A stretch of DNA of 34,197 nucleotides from Chitinophagaceae bacterium. GTDB lineage: Bacteria; Bacteroidota; Bacteroidia; Chitinophagales; Chitinophagaceae. This document shows, in pieces, positions 17,751-26,459 of this stretch. The translations under genes and the position numbers were made by a program. The stretch lies in NCBI GenBank assembly GCA_025359725.1, contig JANYEX010000213.1, positions 1 through 34,197 on the forward strand. Direction: 5' to 3'. How positions within the stretch are numbered: position 1 is the first letter of the stretch; each line of letters opens with the position of its first letter. Below the pieces are notes generated by a model. The model did not search any database, had not been told where the DNA came from, and worked only from the letters and a program-made list of their open reading frames with translations.

Positions 17751-18410
17751 ATGATAAGCACAGAAGCATATAAGTTACTGATTGAAGAATTAAAACCGAC
17801 CAATACAACCCTTGTTGCGGTTAGTAAAACCAAGCCAGTAGAGGATATTTCTGCCTTGTATGAACTTGGGCAGCGGTATTTTGGAGAGAACTATGTACAG
17901 GAATTAGTAGATAAAGAAGCCATTTTGCCAAAGGATATTCGTTGGCATTTTATTGGGCATTTGCAAAGCAATAAGGTAAAGTACATAGCCCCTTTTGTTC
18001 ACCTGATTCATGGGGTAGATAGCTATAAATTGTTGCAGGAAATAAATAAACAAGCCGCCAAATACAATAGAACCATCAACTGTTTGTTGCAGGTGCATAT
18101 AGCACAAGAGGAAACCAAGTTTGGCTTTGACGAAGCAGAATTGGAGCAACTATTCTCTTCAGATTTCTCTTCATTAACCCATATTAATATAGTGGGCATG
18201 ATGGGCATGGCTAGTTTTTCGGAAGATAAAGAGAAGGTAGGAAGTGAATTCCAACACTTAAAATCGTTGTTTAATCAATACAAAACCATAAATACCGCCA
18301 ATTGTCAGTTATCCATTATAAGCATGGGAATGAGTGGCGATTACGCCTTGGCAATACACGAAGGCAGCACGATGGTGAGGATTGGTAGTTTGTTATTTGG
18401 CAATAGGTAA
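17751..18410 (+). CDS. YggS family pyridoxal phosphate-dependent protein (PLPBP)
   Basis: LVAVSKTKPVEDI, RYFGENYVQEL, WHFIGHLQSNKVKYI, LSMGMSGDY. Confidence 0.95.
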   Translation: MISTEAYKLLIEELKPTNTTLVAVSKTKPVEDISALYELGQRYFGENYVQELVDKEAILPKDIRWHFIGHLQSNKVKYIAPFVHLIHGVDSYKLLQEINKQAAKYNRTINCLLQVHIAQEETKFGFDEAELEQLFSSDFSSLTHINIVGMMGMASFSEDKEKVGSEFQHLKSLFNQYKTINTANCQLSIISMGMSGDYALAIHEGSTMVRIGSLLFGNR

Positions 18411-18455
18411 TATTTGTATTTTTTTTTAAAGTTAGATACCTAGAAGGGTTTATTC

Positions 18456-18635
18456 GGATAACCAAATACACCACTCGGTTATCCAAACAACTTAGAACAA
18501 TAAATTAGAAGGTTAAAAAGTATACCTAGACCCTTATTAAGTATACTAAATCATGGGCTATTTAACCCATTAATATTATTGAATAGCAGCTATTAGGAGC
18601 CTTGCAGAGAAGAACTAGTTAGAGTGTAAACTAGT
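18456..18635. repeat. Run of successive short palindromes in the intergenic region
   Basis: GGATAACC/GGTTATCC (18456-18484), AGTATAC/GTATACT (18519-18547), ATGGG/CCCAT (18553-18570), ACTAGTT/AACTAGT (18614-18635). Confidence 0.6.
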
Positions 18636-18768
18636 CATAATCGTTGTCGGCTTGGTGTATTATATTCACAGATTAGGTTAAATTATAAAGAAACCCTATG
18701 CTGTCAAAACATCGATTCTATATATTTATGCATTAATTAATTTATTCTTTTATTATACCTTATCATTT

Positions 18769-19647
18769 ATGAAAACTACCCTATTCATTTTTGCTTTTTT
18801 GCAAGTAGCATTTACCACATCGCTTTCTTCTCAGGAGATAGAAAATCTTCCCAACTCACCTTACGGCAGTGCCGGTGATTGCAAAGGAAAAAGTCTAGTG
18901 GTTAATTGTTTTATTTCTGAAATCAAGCACCCTTGGGCAGAAGAAGAAAAAGAAGGAATAATCACCAAAGGGGAAAGTGGCTTTGTATGGCTTAAAAAAA
19001 AAGCGCAAAATTGGAAACAATTGCCGATTTCATTTCAGCAAATTAGCATTGGATTGGGGCAGAATGTTGTTGTTTCAGAAATAGTTAATGCACATACAAT
19101 TAAACAAATCGGACGCCTAAAAGTACATTGGGCAACTTACGCGCTGCATGCAGCTGGTTATCCAAACATTTATCATTTCTGTGATTCACTTAAAAAGTTA
19201 TACGAGGTAGATAATATTGTAGTTTTAGTTTTTGCAAACAAAGAAGGTCGTAGCTATGCTCAACCCACTTATACAAACGGTGTAATCTTTAATAAGGAGT
19301 GGTTTGTTGAGGGGGCTGTTATTTATAAAAACTATTTCGACAGTAATGCACCACTTTCTGCTGCCACAATCATACATGAGATGCTACACTTACACGGTTC
19401 TTGGGATATGTACCAGTCTGACGAACGCAGTGAAGACTTACAACGCAGGGTAAATGCGGCATTTAATGACAGTATCATGATAGATACCCACAAACCAGAA
19501 ATCGGCACTTTTAATGTAGATCAACTAACGGCATGGAGAATAGGTTGGACAAAAACTTATTGGCCTTGGTATGAAATGTTCCGACAAACGGGTTCAGATA
19601 AAAAATGGACGACAATACCAGGAACTGGCACGAATGAAAAAGAATAA
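18769..19647 (+). CDS. Secreted putative metallopeptidase, metzincin-like
   Basis: 292 aa with signal peptide; HEMLHLHGSWD = HExxHxxGxxD, followed by NDSIMIDT (Met-turn-like). Confidence 0.55.
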   Translation: MKTTLFIFAFLQVAFTTSLSSQEIENLPNSPYGSAGDCKGKSLVVNCFISEIKHPWAEEEKEGIITKGESGFVWLKKKAQNWKQLPISFQQISIGLGQNVVVSEIVNAHTIKQIGRLKVHWATYALHAAGYPNIYHFCDSLKKLYEVDNIVVLVFANKEGRSYAQPTYTNGVIFNKEWFVEGAVIYKNYFDSNAPLSAATIIHEMLHLHGSWDMYQSDERSEDLQRRVNAAFNDSIMIDTHKPEIGTFNVDQLTAWRIGWTKTYWPWYEMFRQTGSDKKWTTIPGTGTNEKE

Positions 19648-19850
19648 AACTTGTTGTACTCATCTTTCTGAACCATTACTATTTTAACAAACTGAAGTTT
19701 CGCTTATAAATTTCAATTTCCTACTTACCGTATTTATCTCTAATTCAATAAACAAACCTTTGGGCATCTTTTAACTATCAAATCTCCTAAATCTAGGCGA
19801 AAAATAAAGTTTTAATCCCTGCTATTATCCTTTTCTTTTAATTTTATCGC

Positions 19851-20462
19851 ATGAAAAAAATACTCTTAGCATCGATTCTTCTAAGCTTTAACTTTTTAAC
19901 CTTTTGTCAGAATAAAAACCCCTCTGCCATAACCACGCCCGCCAAGGATTCTTTGCCTAAATATGCAAAAGACAAAGTGTTGCCCAACTTTAAGATAGTG
20001 GTGGATGTAAAATTGAAAGATGCATCGGGAAAATTGGATACTACCTTGTTCACTAATGCTAATCTACCAGCAAACCGCCCGATAGTGATTGTTTATTTTA
20101 GTCCAGAATGTGGTCACTGCCACTTCGAGATGAAGGAAATAATAAAAAATATTGATAGCCTAAAGAATGCTTTCTTTGTTTTTGCAAGCCGCTACCCTAT
20201 CGACTCTATAAAGGGTTTTGCTAGTAAATATAAAGTTAGCAGTTACCCAAACATGGTTATGGGCAAGGACCCTACCTATTTTTTTCCTGTATATTACAAT
20301 ATAAGTTTTACTCCTTTTATTGCCATTTATGATGCTAACAAAAACTTTGTAAAAGCATATACCGAAGGTGCTAAAATGCATGAATTGATAGAGTTAGTAA
20401 ATACCCCACTAGTCGAAAACGTAATAGAGAAAAAAAGCAAAAAAAAGCATATCGGCAGCTAA
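19851..20462 (+). CDS. TlpA-like thioredoxin-fold protein (CGHC)
   Basis: 203 aa with signal peptide; VIVYFSPECGHCHFEMKEI. Confidence 0.85.
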   Translation: MKKILLASILLSFNFLTFCQNKNPSAITTPAKDSLPKYAKDKVLPNFKIVVDVKLKDASGKLDTTLFTNANLPANRPIVIVYFSPECGHCHFEMKEIIKNIDSLKNAFFVFASRYPIDSIKGFASKYKVSSYPNMVMGKDPTYFFPVYYNISFTPFIAIYDANKNFVKAYTEGAKMHELIELVNTPLVENVIEKKSKKKHIGS

Positions 20463-20517
20463 ATGAGGGTTACATTCGCGGCGAAAATTTTAAATTTTAA
20501 TCAATAAAAATTGCGTT

Positions 20518-21447
20518 ATGAAAGTTACAGTAGTAGGCGCGGGTGCAGTGGGTGCAACATGCGCCGATAATATCGCCCGCAAAGAGTTAGCGACAGAATT
20601 AGTATTGCTTGATATCCGTGAGGGTTTTGCTGAAGGCAAGGCTTTGGATATGACCCAAACAGCTGCCCTTTTAGGTTTCGACACCAAAATAACAGGTTCA
20701 ACAAACGATTATTCAAAAACTGCCGGCAGCGATGTGGTAGTTATTACTTCGGGTTTACCTCGTAAACCAGGTATGACTCGTGAAGAGTTGATTGGTGTAA
20801 ATGCAGGCATCGTGAAGAGCGTTGCAGAAAACATTTTAAAATATTCTCCAGATGCTATCATCGTAGTTATTTCTAACCCAATGGATACTATGACTTACCT
20901 TGCTTTGCAAAGCACAGGTTTGCCAAAGAATAAAATAATTGGTATGGGTGGAATCTTGGATAGCGCACGTTTCAAATGCTATTTGAGTGCTACTTTGGGT
21001 GCTAATCCTTCCGATTTAAATGCTATCGTAGTTGGTGGTCACGGTGATACCACAATGATTCCTCTAATCCGTTATGCAACTTGGAACAGCGCTCCTGTTA
21101 CTGATTTCTTAACTGAAGAAGAACAACAAAAGATTGTTGCCGATACAATGGTTGGTGGTGCTACTTTAACTAAATTGATTGGTACTTCTGCTTGGTATGC
21201 TCCTGGTGCTGCTGGTGCTGCATTGGTAGAAGCAATTGTTCGTGACGAGAAGAAATTGTTCTCTTGTTGCGTTGCCCTTGATGGTGAATATGGACAAAGC
21301 GATATTTGCTTAGGTGTTCCTGTAATCATTGGTAAGAACGGCGTAGAAAAAATCATCGATTACAAATTGAACGAAACAGAACAAGCTGCTTTTGATAAGA
21401 GTGCTGCTGCTGTAAGAAATATGAACGACGTTTTGAAAACTTTATAG
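20518..21447 (+). CDS. mdh: Malate dehydrogenase
   Basis: MKVTVVGAGAVGATCADNIARKELATELVLLDI...SGLPRKPGMTREELI...GGHGDTTMIPLIRYA. Confidence 0.97.
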   Translation: MKVTVVGAGAVGATCADNIARKELATELVLLDIREGFAEGKALDMTQTAALLGFDTKITGSTNDYSKTAGSDVVVITSGLPRKPGMTREELIGVNAGIVKSVAENILKYSPDAIIVVISNPMDTMTYLALQSTGLPKNKIIGMGGILDSARFKCYLSATLGANPSDLNAIVVGGHGDTTMIPLIRYATWNSAPVTDFLTEEEQQKIVADTMVGGATLTKLIGTSAWYAPGAAGAALVEAIVRDEKKLFSCCVALDGEYGQSDICLGVPVIIGKNGVEKIIDYKLNETEQAAFDKSAAAVRNMNDVLKTL

Positions 21448-21470
21448 TATTTTGAATAGTTGATTTAACG

Positions 21471-21508
21471 AAAAAGCCCTTGAACTATTTTTTGTTCAGG
21501 GGTTTTTT
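21471..21508 (+). terminator. Terminator downstream of mdh
   Basis: AAAAAGCCCTTGAAC-tatttttt-GTTCAGGGGTTTTTT. Confidence 0.85.
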
Positions 21509-21528
21509 GTTTGATGTAATATTGCTGA

Positions 21529-21672
21529 CTAAGCTGCTTTAAACCATATAATCAACCCTAATAAGATTGGAATTAGTAAGAGAAAACCAATAGGAAAAAA
21601 TTTAAAAAGTCTTTGTCTGTGAGAATATAGCTTCAAATAACTTTCTGATAGAGTAATACCATTTAGATTTTT
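21529..21672 (-). other. ATG-less ORF fragment with C-terminal TM segment
   Basis: Reverse strand: ..NLNGITLSESYLKLYSHRQRLFKFFPIGFLLLIPILLGLIIWFKAA*; hydrophobic tail, adjoining the bioA remnant. Confidence 0.3.
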
Positions 21673-21685
21673 ATTTTATACTAAA

Positions 21686-21960
21686 AATGCTTACTCTAGT
21701 TACGTGGGTAAAGCCAGCAAAAATTACTTGTTCCAATGTGAGTGCCTGCTGGTATAAACGCTCGGCTATGTATCTGTTCGCATGTCCATGTATCGTCGTA
21801 ACCCACCAACTACTTATAGCATCAATATATTCATTTCCTTGCTCATCAAAAGTAACGTTGCCAAGCCTTTTACAATCGGCATAGGCATAGGTGGCTTCCT
21901 ATTCTTCTGATGTGTAAACGGATGCCATATTACTTCATGATCCCTCTCTTGTAATGTCAT
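21686..21960 (-). pseudogene. bioA: 5' fragment of bioA (adenosylmethionine-8-amino-7-oxononanoate aminotransferase), frameshifted and truncated
   Basis: Reverse strand: MTLQERDHEVIWHPFTHQKNRKPPMPMPIVKG (frameshift) GNVTFDEQGNEYIDAISSWWVTTIHGHANRYIAERLYQQALTLEQVIFAGFTHVTRV then lost. Confidence 0.85.
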
Positions 21961-22075
21961 TTGACAAATGTATTTCTTTAGAGATGATTCCTTTTTTAAA
22001 ATGATTTGGTAATAAAAGTCTTTACCCCTTGCTTTTATAAAACATTTATGATACGAAGACTAATATTTAAGACAA

Positions 22076-22135
22076 ATCAATAGGATCGTAAGTCCTATTG
22101 GGGACGGAATATTCGTGGTAAAAGACGTAGAAACG
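22076..22135. repeat. Hairpin plus family B-like block
   Basis: CAATAGGA-tcgtaag-TCCTATTG followed by GGGGACGGAATATTcgtggtaaaagacg. Confidence 0.6.
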
Positions 22136-22236
22136 GGAAGTTTTAGCCCAGAAGTGAGTATTAATGTGGTGGGGCGATAGGCAGATAGTTATGAGTTATG
22201 AAATATGAGTGCTTAGTTAGGATAGTGAACGGAAGT

Positions 22237-22315
22237 AAATCGGTAGGAACGGAAGGAACGTTAGTCGCAAGTTAGGAACCAAAACTTGCGATTTTCGTTT
22301 CTACCGATTTACGAT
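22237..22315. repeat. Dispersed palindromic element, family A copy 3 (inverted relative to copy 1)
   Basis: AAATCGGTAGGAACGGAAGGAACGTTAGTCGCAAGTT-aggaacc-AAAACTTGCGATTTTCGTTTCTACCGATTTacgat. Confidence 0.85.
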
Positions 22316-22371
22316 TGCCGAAACAAATTCATCACTCTTGCTGAAACTGTTAAAATCCTTATTATTGCGGC

Positions 22372-23454
22372 ATGACAAAACTGACAATTATAATCCTAGT
22401 AGCACTTTTTGTATTCCCTTTGAAAAATTATTCGCAACAGAGGTATGATAAACTTGATTTTACTGAGGTAGATAAGTTTGCCAGTGAAGTAAAGCCTGAT
22501 GATGATATAGAAAAGCTAACTAAAACATTGACTAATCCTTACACCGAGGATATATATAAGCTACGCGCCATCTTTGTTTGGGTGGCAAGTAATAGAGATT
22601 ATGATATAGAATCTTTCAATTCGGAAGAGTATAAACAAGTAAATTTTAAATGTAAAAATCCTGCCGACTGTGCCGAGAAACGGAAACAAATAGCTGATGA
22701 ACGATTGGAAACGGCATTTAAAAAACATAAGGCTGTTTGTAGTGGCTATGCCAATATAATGAAAAAGATGTGTACCCTGGCAGGAATAAAATGTGAGGTG
22801 GTATCGGGCTATTCCAAAACAAAACCTTACGAAGTTGGCATTCCTTTGAATGTAACTCATGCCTGAAATATGGTATTATTGGATAGTAACTACTATAATC
22901 TGGATGCTACTTGGGCTGCGGGCGGTTGTTTTTCGGATGAGGAAACGGACAAACTGACAAAGTTTAAAAGAGAATTCGATAACTATTATTGGCTTACCCC
23001 AACAGATAATTTTTTGCGTAACCATTACCCAGCAAACAAAAAATGGTTGTACAAAGAAGGCTACACCAAAGAAATGTTTTTTGATGCGCCGTTCTACTCG
23101 CCACAAATTATTGGGAACATAAATCTGCTGTCGCCTAGTTCGGGCGTACTGAAAGTAAAAGCGGGCGATACGGTTCATTTTAAGTTTACGGATGAGGAGA
23201 AATTTAATTATTTCCAAGCAAATTATACTGGACATGTAAGTACGATGGTTCCGCATAGGCGATTGGAAAATCATGAAACAGTACTATACACTAAAGACAG
23301 TGGAGCGATACAGCGGGCGCGGTTTATACCGTTTACGCACAAAGGGAATGTATATGAATTTGATTTTATTGTACCCAACCAAACGATATACTTTGTAGAA
23401 CTTTTGTTTGATTTTAGATCGGCACTAAAGTTTCGAGTAAAATACGACGATTAA
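22372..23454 (+). pseudogene. Transglutaminase-like secreted protein interrupted by one in-frame TGA
   Basis: ORFs 22372-22866 and 22870-23454 are in the same frame; together ..KAVCSGYANIMKKMCTLAGIKCEVVSGYSK..LNVTHA*NMVLLDSNYYNLDATWAAG.., transglutaminase core with TGA at the expected Trp of HAWN. Confidence 0.85.
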
Positions 23455-23464
23455 CAACAGTACT

Positions 23465-24373
23465 TTACATCTCAAAAGCCTCTTGCAGTTTGTTTGATAA
23501 AGCAGTATCATTTTCTTGACTGTCACCATACCACCTGCCAATTATTATTCCTTCTTTGTTGATTAATACCCTGACAGGAATGGGTTGTACAAAATATTTA
23601 CTGAACACATCATCAGCGTTATCCTTTTGAAATACTTGTTTCCAAATACTGGTGCCATCCTGACTTATTGCATTCCTAACCGAGTTAATATCATCATTCT
23701 TATTTGAAATGGCAATTACTTCAAGTCCGCTTTTGTGATAAATGCCATAAAGTTTTTTTAGATAGGGCATACCACGACGGCAAGGTCCGCAGTGGCTTCC
23801 CCAAAAGTCTAGGATAACGTAGTTTTTGTTGCGATAATCTTTCAAAGATATTTTTTTATTGTCAAGATCCCTCACTTTAAAGTCTGGCGCAGTACAGCCT
23901 ACACTACTATTCTTCCAAAAAACTAGTTCTTGTCCAATTATTTTTCCTGAAGGACTGTTTTTAATAGCATCCGACAAAATATTAAAGTGGTAATAAAAGG
24001 AATCGTATCCATTTATACATTGCTTATTATTAACTCTGCCGTACAAGAGGTTGAGTGCCTTTGGTGATGCTGGATTCTTTCTGATGAAATCAAAATCTAC
24101 CGTTTCTAATTCTAAAGGTCTATTAATGTTGATGAAATTTGTAACAGCATTTACTTTTTCAAACACACGGGTTCTAGTTACATTACTCGTTGGCATTTTG
24201 AGACTGTCGGCATATTTTGATAATACTTTTTCAAGAGAATCGTAGTGTGCAAAAATTTCTTTATGCTGTTGTTCTAGGATAGTCTCGGGGGATGATTGGT
24301 TTTGAGCATTTAAATTATCAGCTATACTGGTGGCCACAAGGAAAGGCAACGCTATTAGTAAAAAGTATTTCAT
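23465..24373 (-). CDS. TlpA family thiol-disulfide oxidoreductase
   Basis: 302 aa; VGCTAPDFKVRDLDNKKISLKDYRNKNYVILDFWGSHCGPCRRGMPYLKKLY. Confidence 0.92.
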   Translation of the reverse strand: MKYFLLIALPFLVATSIADNLNAQNQSSPETILEQQHKEIFAHYDSLEKVLSKYADSLKMPTSNVTRTRVFEKVNAVTNFININRPLELETVDFDFIRKNPASPKALNLLYGRVNNKQCINGYDSFYYHFNILSDAIKNSPSGKIIGQELVFWKNSSVGCTAPDFKVRDLDNKKISLKDYRNKNYVILDFWGSHCGPCRRGMPYLKKLYGIYHKSGLEVIAISNKNDDINSVRNAISQDGTSIWKQVFQKDNADDVFSKYFVQPIPVRVLINKEGIIIGRWYGDSQENDTALSNKLQEAFEM

Positions 24374-24443
24374 ATTGTTTTTATTGATGGCAATAAGAAG
24401 AATCTATTTGTAAATATAGCGTTTGTAGGTATAGGTACTGTAT

Positions 24444-24487
24444 AAAAGAAGGCTGCCAAGAAGATAAAACTTCTAGCAGCCTCTTTT
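24444..24487. terminator. Terminator-like hairpin
   Basis: AAAAGAaGGCTGCcAAGAAG-ataaaa-CTTCTaGCAGCCTCTTTT. Confidence 0.75.
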
Positions 24488-24507
24488 GGAGTTTAGGGCG
24501 GAAAGGA

Positions 24508-24593
24508 AATATAAATTATGAAATATGAAATGTTTATTATGGGATTATGGATTACCTCAATCTCATATTTCATACTTCATAGTTCATATTTCT
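24508..24593. repeat. Dispersed palindromic repeat, family C member
   Basis: GAAATATaaattatGAAATATGAaat...cTCATATTTCatacttcatagttcATATTTC. Confidence 0.65.
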
Positions 24594-24595
24594 CT

Positions 24596-24838
24596 CTAAA
24601 TGCTTACCGTTGCTTTAACATCTACTACCCCACCCTTAGCAACGATGCTCTCTCTCAAGGATTGTAAATCATTCTGCAGTTCTTTTATTCTTTTCTCCTG
24701 CATCTTGATGTCTTCTTCGTTGCTAGTATTGGTAATCTTACCTTCGTGAAACTTAATTTTCACTTGTACCATCTGCGTAATAATGTCTATTGCTTCATTT
24801 GCACTAAACTGACCTTGTATTAATGATAATGTACTCAT
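24596..24838 (-). CDS. Small hypothetical protein, coiled-coil-like
   Basis: 80 aa: MSTLSLIQGQFSANEAIDIITQMVQVKIKFHEGKI...EEDIKMQEKRIKELQNDLQSLRESI. Confidence 0.75.
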   Translation of the reverse strand: MSTLSLIQGQFSANEAIDIITQMVQVKIKFHEGKITNTSNEEDIKMQEKRIKELQNDLQSLRESIVAKGGVVDVKATVSI

Positions 24839-24865
24839 AACTTTTTAATTGATAATTGATAAAAT

Positions 24866-24921
24866 TTAGTGGTTAGTGATTAGTGAAAACTTATAATTTA
24901 TAACCAACAACTAACCACTAA
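24866..24921. repeat. Palindrome, family D member (TTAGTGGTTAGT)
   Basis: TTAGTGGTTAGT (24866-24877) and ACTAACCACTAA (24910-24921), 12-bp perfect arms. Confidence 0.8.
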
Positions 24922-24927
24922 CAACTG

Positions 24928-26364
24928 CTATTGTCCTTGCCCCAATGAGTATCCCGGTTTGCCGTCGAACTCGTATAGGTTTTCTGTTTTGATAACATCT
25001 ATTCCTACCCAAACAGATTTGGAAAGTAGCTTTATGATGTCTTCCTTATCTATAGTTTTCTTGTCGGCAGGTTTAAATCTGCAACGCCAGTGGTCTGTGC
25101 AGAATGTTTCCTCAAAACCTTCGGGCCAAACCTTTATACCTCTATTAGTAATCATGGATAGCTTTACTGCATCAGAACCTACTAGGCTAACTTTGTTTGC
25201 TAACTCGTCTGCATTCGTACCACGCCAGTGTACAAACAAATCTACCCCTACCAATTCCTTCTTAGCTGTTGGCTTGCGCTCGTACTTTGGCAATACTAAA
25301 GCACTACCCTTAGCGTAAGACACTGGTGTTAATAGCAAAGGCTTGTTACCTAGGTTAGCAATCACCGCCTTGGCAAAGTCGCTAGTACTTACCTTTTGCT
25401 TGCTTACGTTTTCTTTATAAATATCATACGTATGTAAGCCGTCTTCGATAGTTTTTAGCCATGCGTTCTGTACATTTTCTGCTACATCAGTTTGTCCAAT
25501 GTGGTTAAGCATCATGATAGCACCCTGCAACAAACCAGAAGGATTTGCCATATTTTGCCCAGCCCTACGTGGAGCCGAACCGTGGATAGCCTCGAACATA
25601 GCGCATTCCTCACCAATGTTTGCCGAACCTGCCAAGCCAACAGAGCCAGCAATCTGCGCAGCTACATCGGACAACACGTCACCATACAAATTGAGGGTTA
25701 CTATCACATCAAAGACCTCAGGTGTATCTGCCAACTTAGCCGCACCTATATCTATTATCCAATGTTCGTTTTCTATCTCTGGGTATTCTTTTGCGATCTC
25801 ATCAAACACCTGATGGAAAAGGCCATCGGTTTGTTTCATAATGTTATCCTTTGTAAAACAAGTCACCTTTTTTCTGCCATATTGCTTTGCATACTCAAAA
25901 GCATACCTAACAATCTTTTCGCAACCTGGACGGCTTATCAATTTAAGACATTGAACCACTTCATCCGTTTGTTGGTGTTCAATACCTGCATACAAATCTT
26001 CTTCGTTTTCCCTAACCATCACGATATCCATCTTAGGATGCTTGGTACTTACAAAAGGATGCAAACTGCTACAAGGGCGAACGTTTGAATAAAGTCCCAA
26101 GAACTTTCTGGTAGTCACGTTTAGGCTTTTGTATCCTCCACCTTGCGGTGTAGTGATAGGTGCTTTCAAAAAGATTTTGTTACGTCTGATAACATCCCAG
26201 GACTCTTTTGCAATACCCGAAGTGTTACCAGCCAAATAAACCTTTTCGCCTACTTCAATCTCGTCAATCTCAATTTTGGCACCTGCTGCTAAGATAATTT
26301 CTAGGGTGGCGTCCATAATCTCTGGCCCTATCCCATCTCCTTTTGCTACTGTAATTCGTTGCAT
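24928..26364 (-). CDS. icd: Isocitrate dehydrogenase (NADP-type, long C-terminal form)
   Basis: MQRITVAKGDGIGPEIMDATLEIILAAGAKIEIDEI...GGGYKSLNVTTRKFLGLYSNVRPC...NLYGDVLSDVAAQIAGSVGLAGSANIG. Start set at 26364 rather than the 26448 ORF start. Confidence 0.93.
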   Translation of the reverse strand: MQRITVAKGDGIGPEIMDATLEIILAAGAKIEIDEIEVGEKVYLAGNTSGIAKESWDVIRRNKIFLKAPITTPQGGGYKSLNVTTRKFLGLYSNVRPCSSLHPFVSTKHPKMDIVMVRENEEDLYAGIEHQQTDEVVQCLKLISRPGCEKIVRYAFEYAKQYGRKKVTCFTKDNIMKQTDGLFHQVFDEIAKEYPEIENEHWIIDIGAAKLADTPEVFDVIVTLNLYGDVLSDVAAQIAGSVGLAGSANIGEECAMFEAIHGSAPRRAGQNMANPSGLLQGAIMMLNHIGQTDVAENVQNAWLKTIEDGLHTYDIYKENVSKQKVSTSDFAKAVIANLGNKPLLLTPVSYAKGSALVLPKYERKPTAKKELVGVDLFVHWRGTNADELANKVSLVGSDAVKLSMITNRGIKVWPEGFEETFCTDHWRCRFKPADKKTIDKEDIIKLLSKSVWVGIDVIKTENLYEFDGKPGYSLGQGQ

Positions 26365-26435
26365 AGTTTTATATTTATTTTGTTTTACTGATGCAAAAAT
26401 GTAGAGTAAAAATGATATACTTTTATTTATAATAA

Positions 26436-26450
26436 TTATGTTTGCCATAA
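26436..26450. promoter_or_regulatory. LysR-type (T-N11-A) binding box candidate
   Basis: TTATG-tttgc-CATAA, perfect 5-bp dyad, in the icd/lysR divergent intergenic region. Confidence 0.55.
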
Positions 26451-26459
26451 ATAATTTTT

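Noticed and set aside
21687-21884. 65-aa plus-strand ORF (MLTLVTWVKPAK...)
   Set aside because: It is the antisense of the recognisable bioA remnant.
4181-22866. TGA recoded as tryptophan, suggested by two Trp-to-TGA positions (IS1595 remnant, transglutaminase)
   Set aside because: TGG is used throughout intact genes, the amidotransferase gene appears to terminate at TGA (13679-13681), and the IS remnant has other stops; independent nonsense mutations are simpler.
26365-26448. 28-codon N-terminal extension of Icd in the ORF track
   Set aside because: Conserved start is MQRITVAKGDGIGPE; the extension would cover the LTTR box and lysR promoter region.
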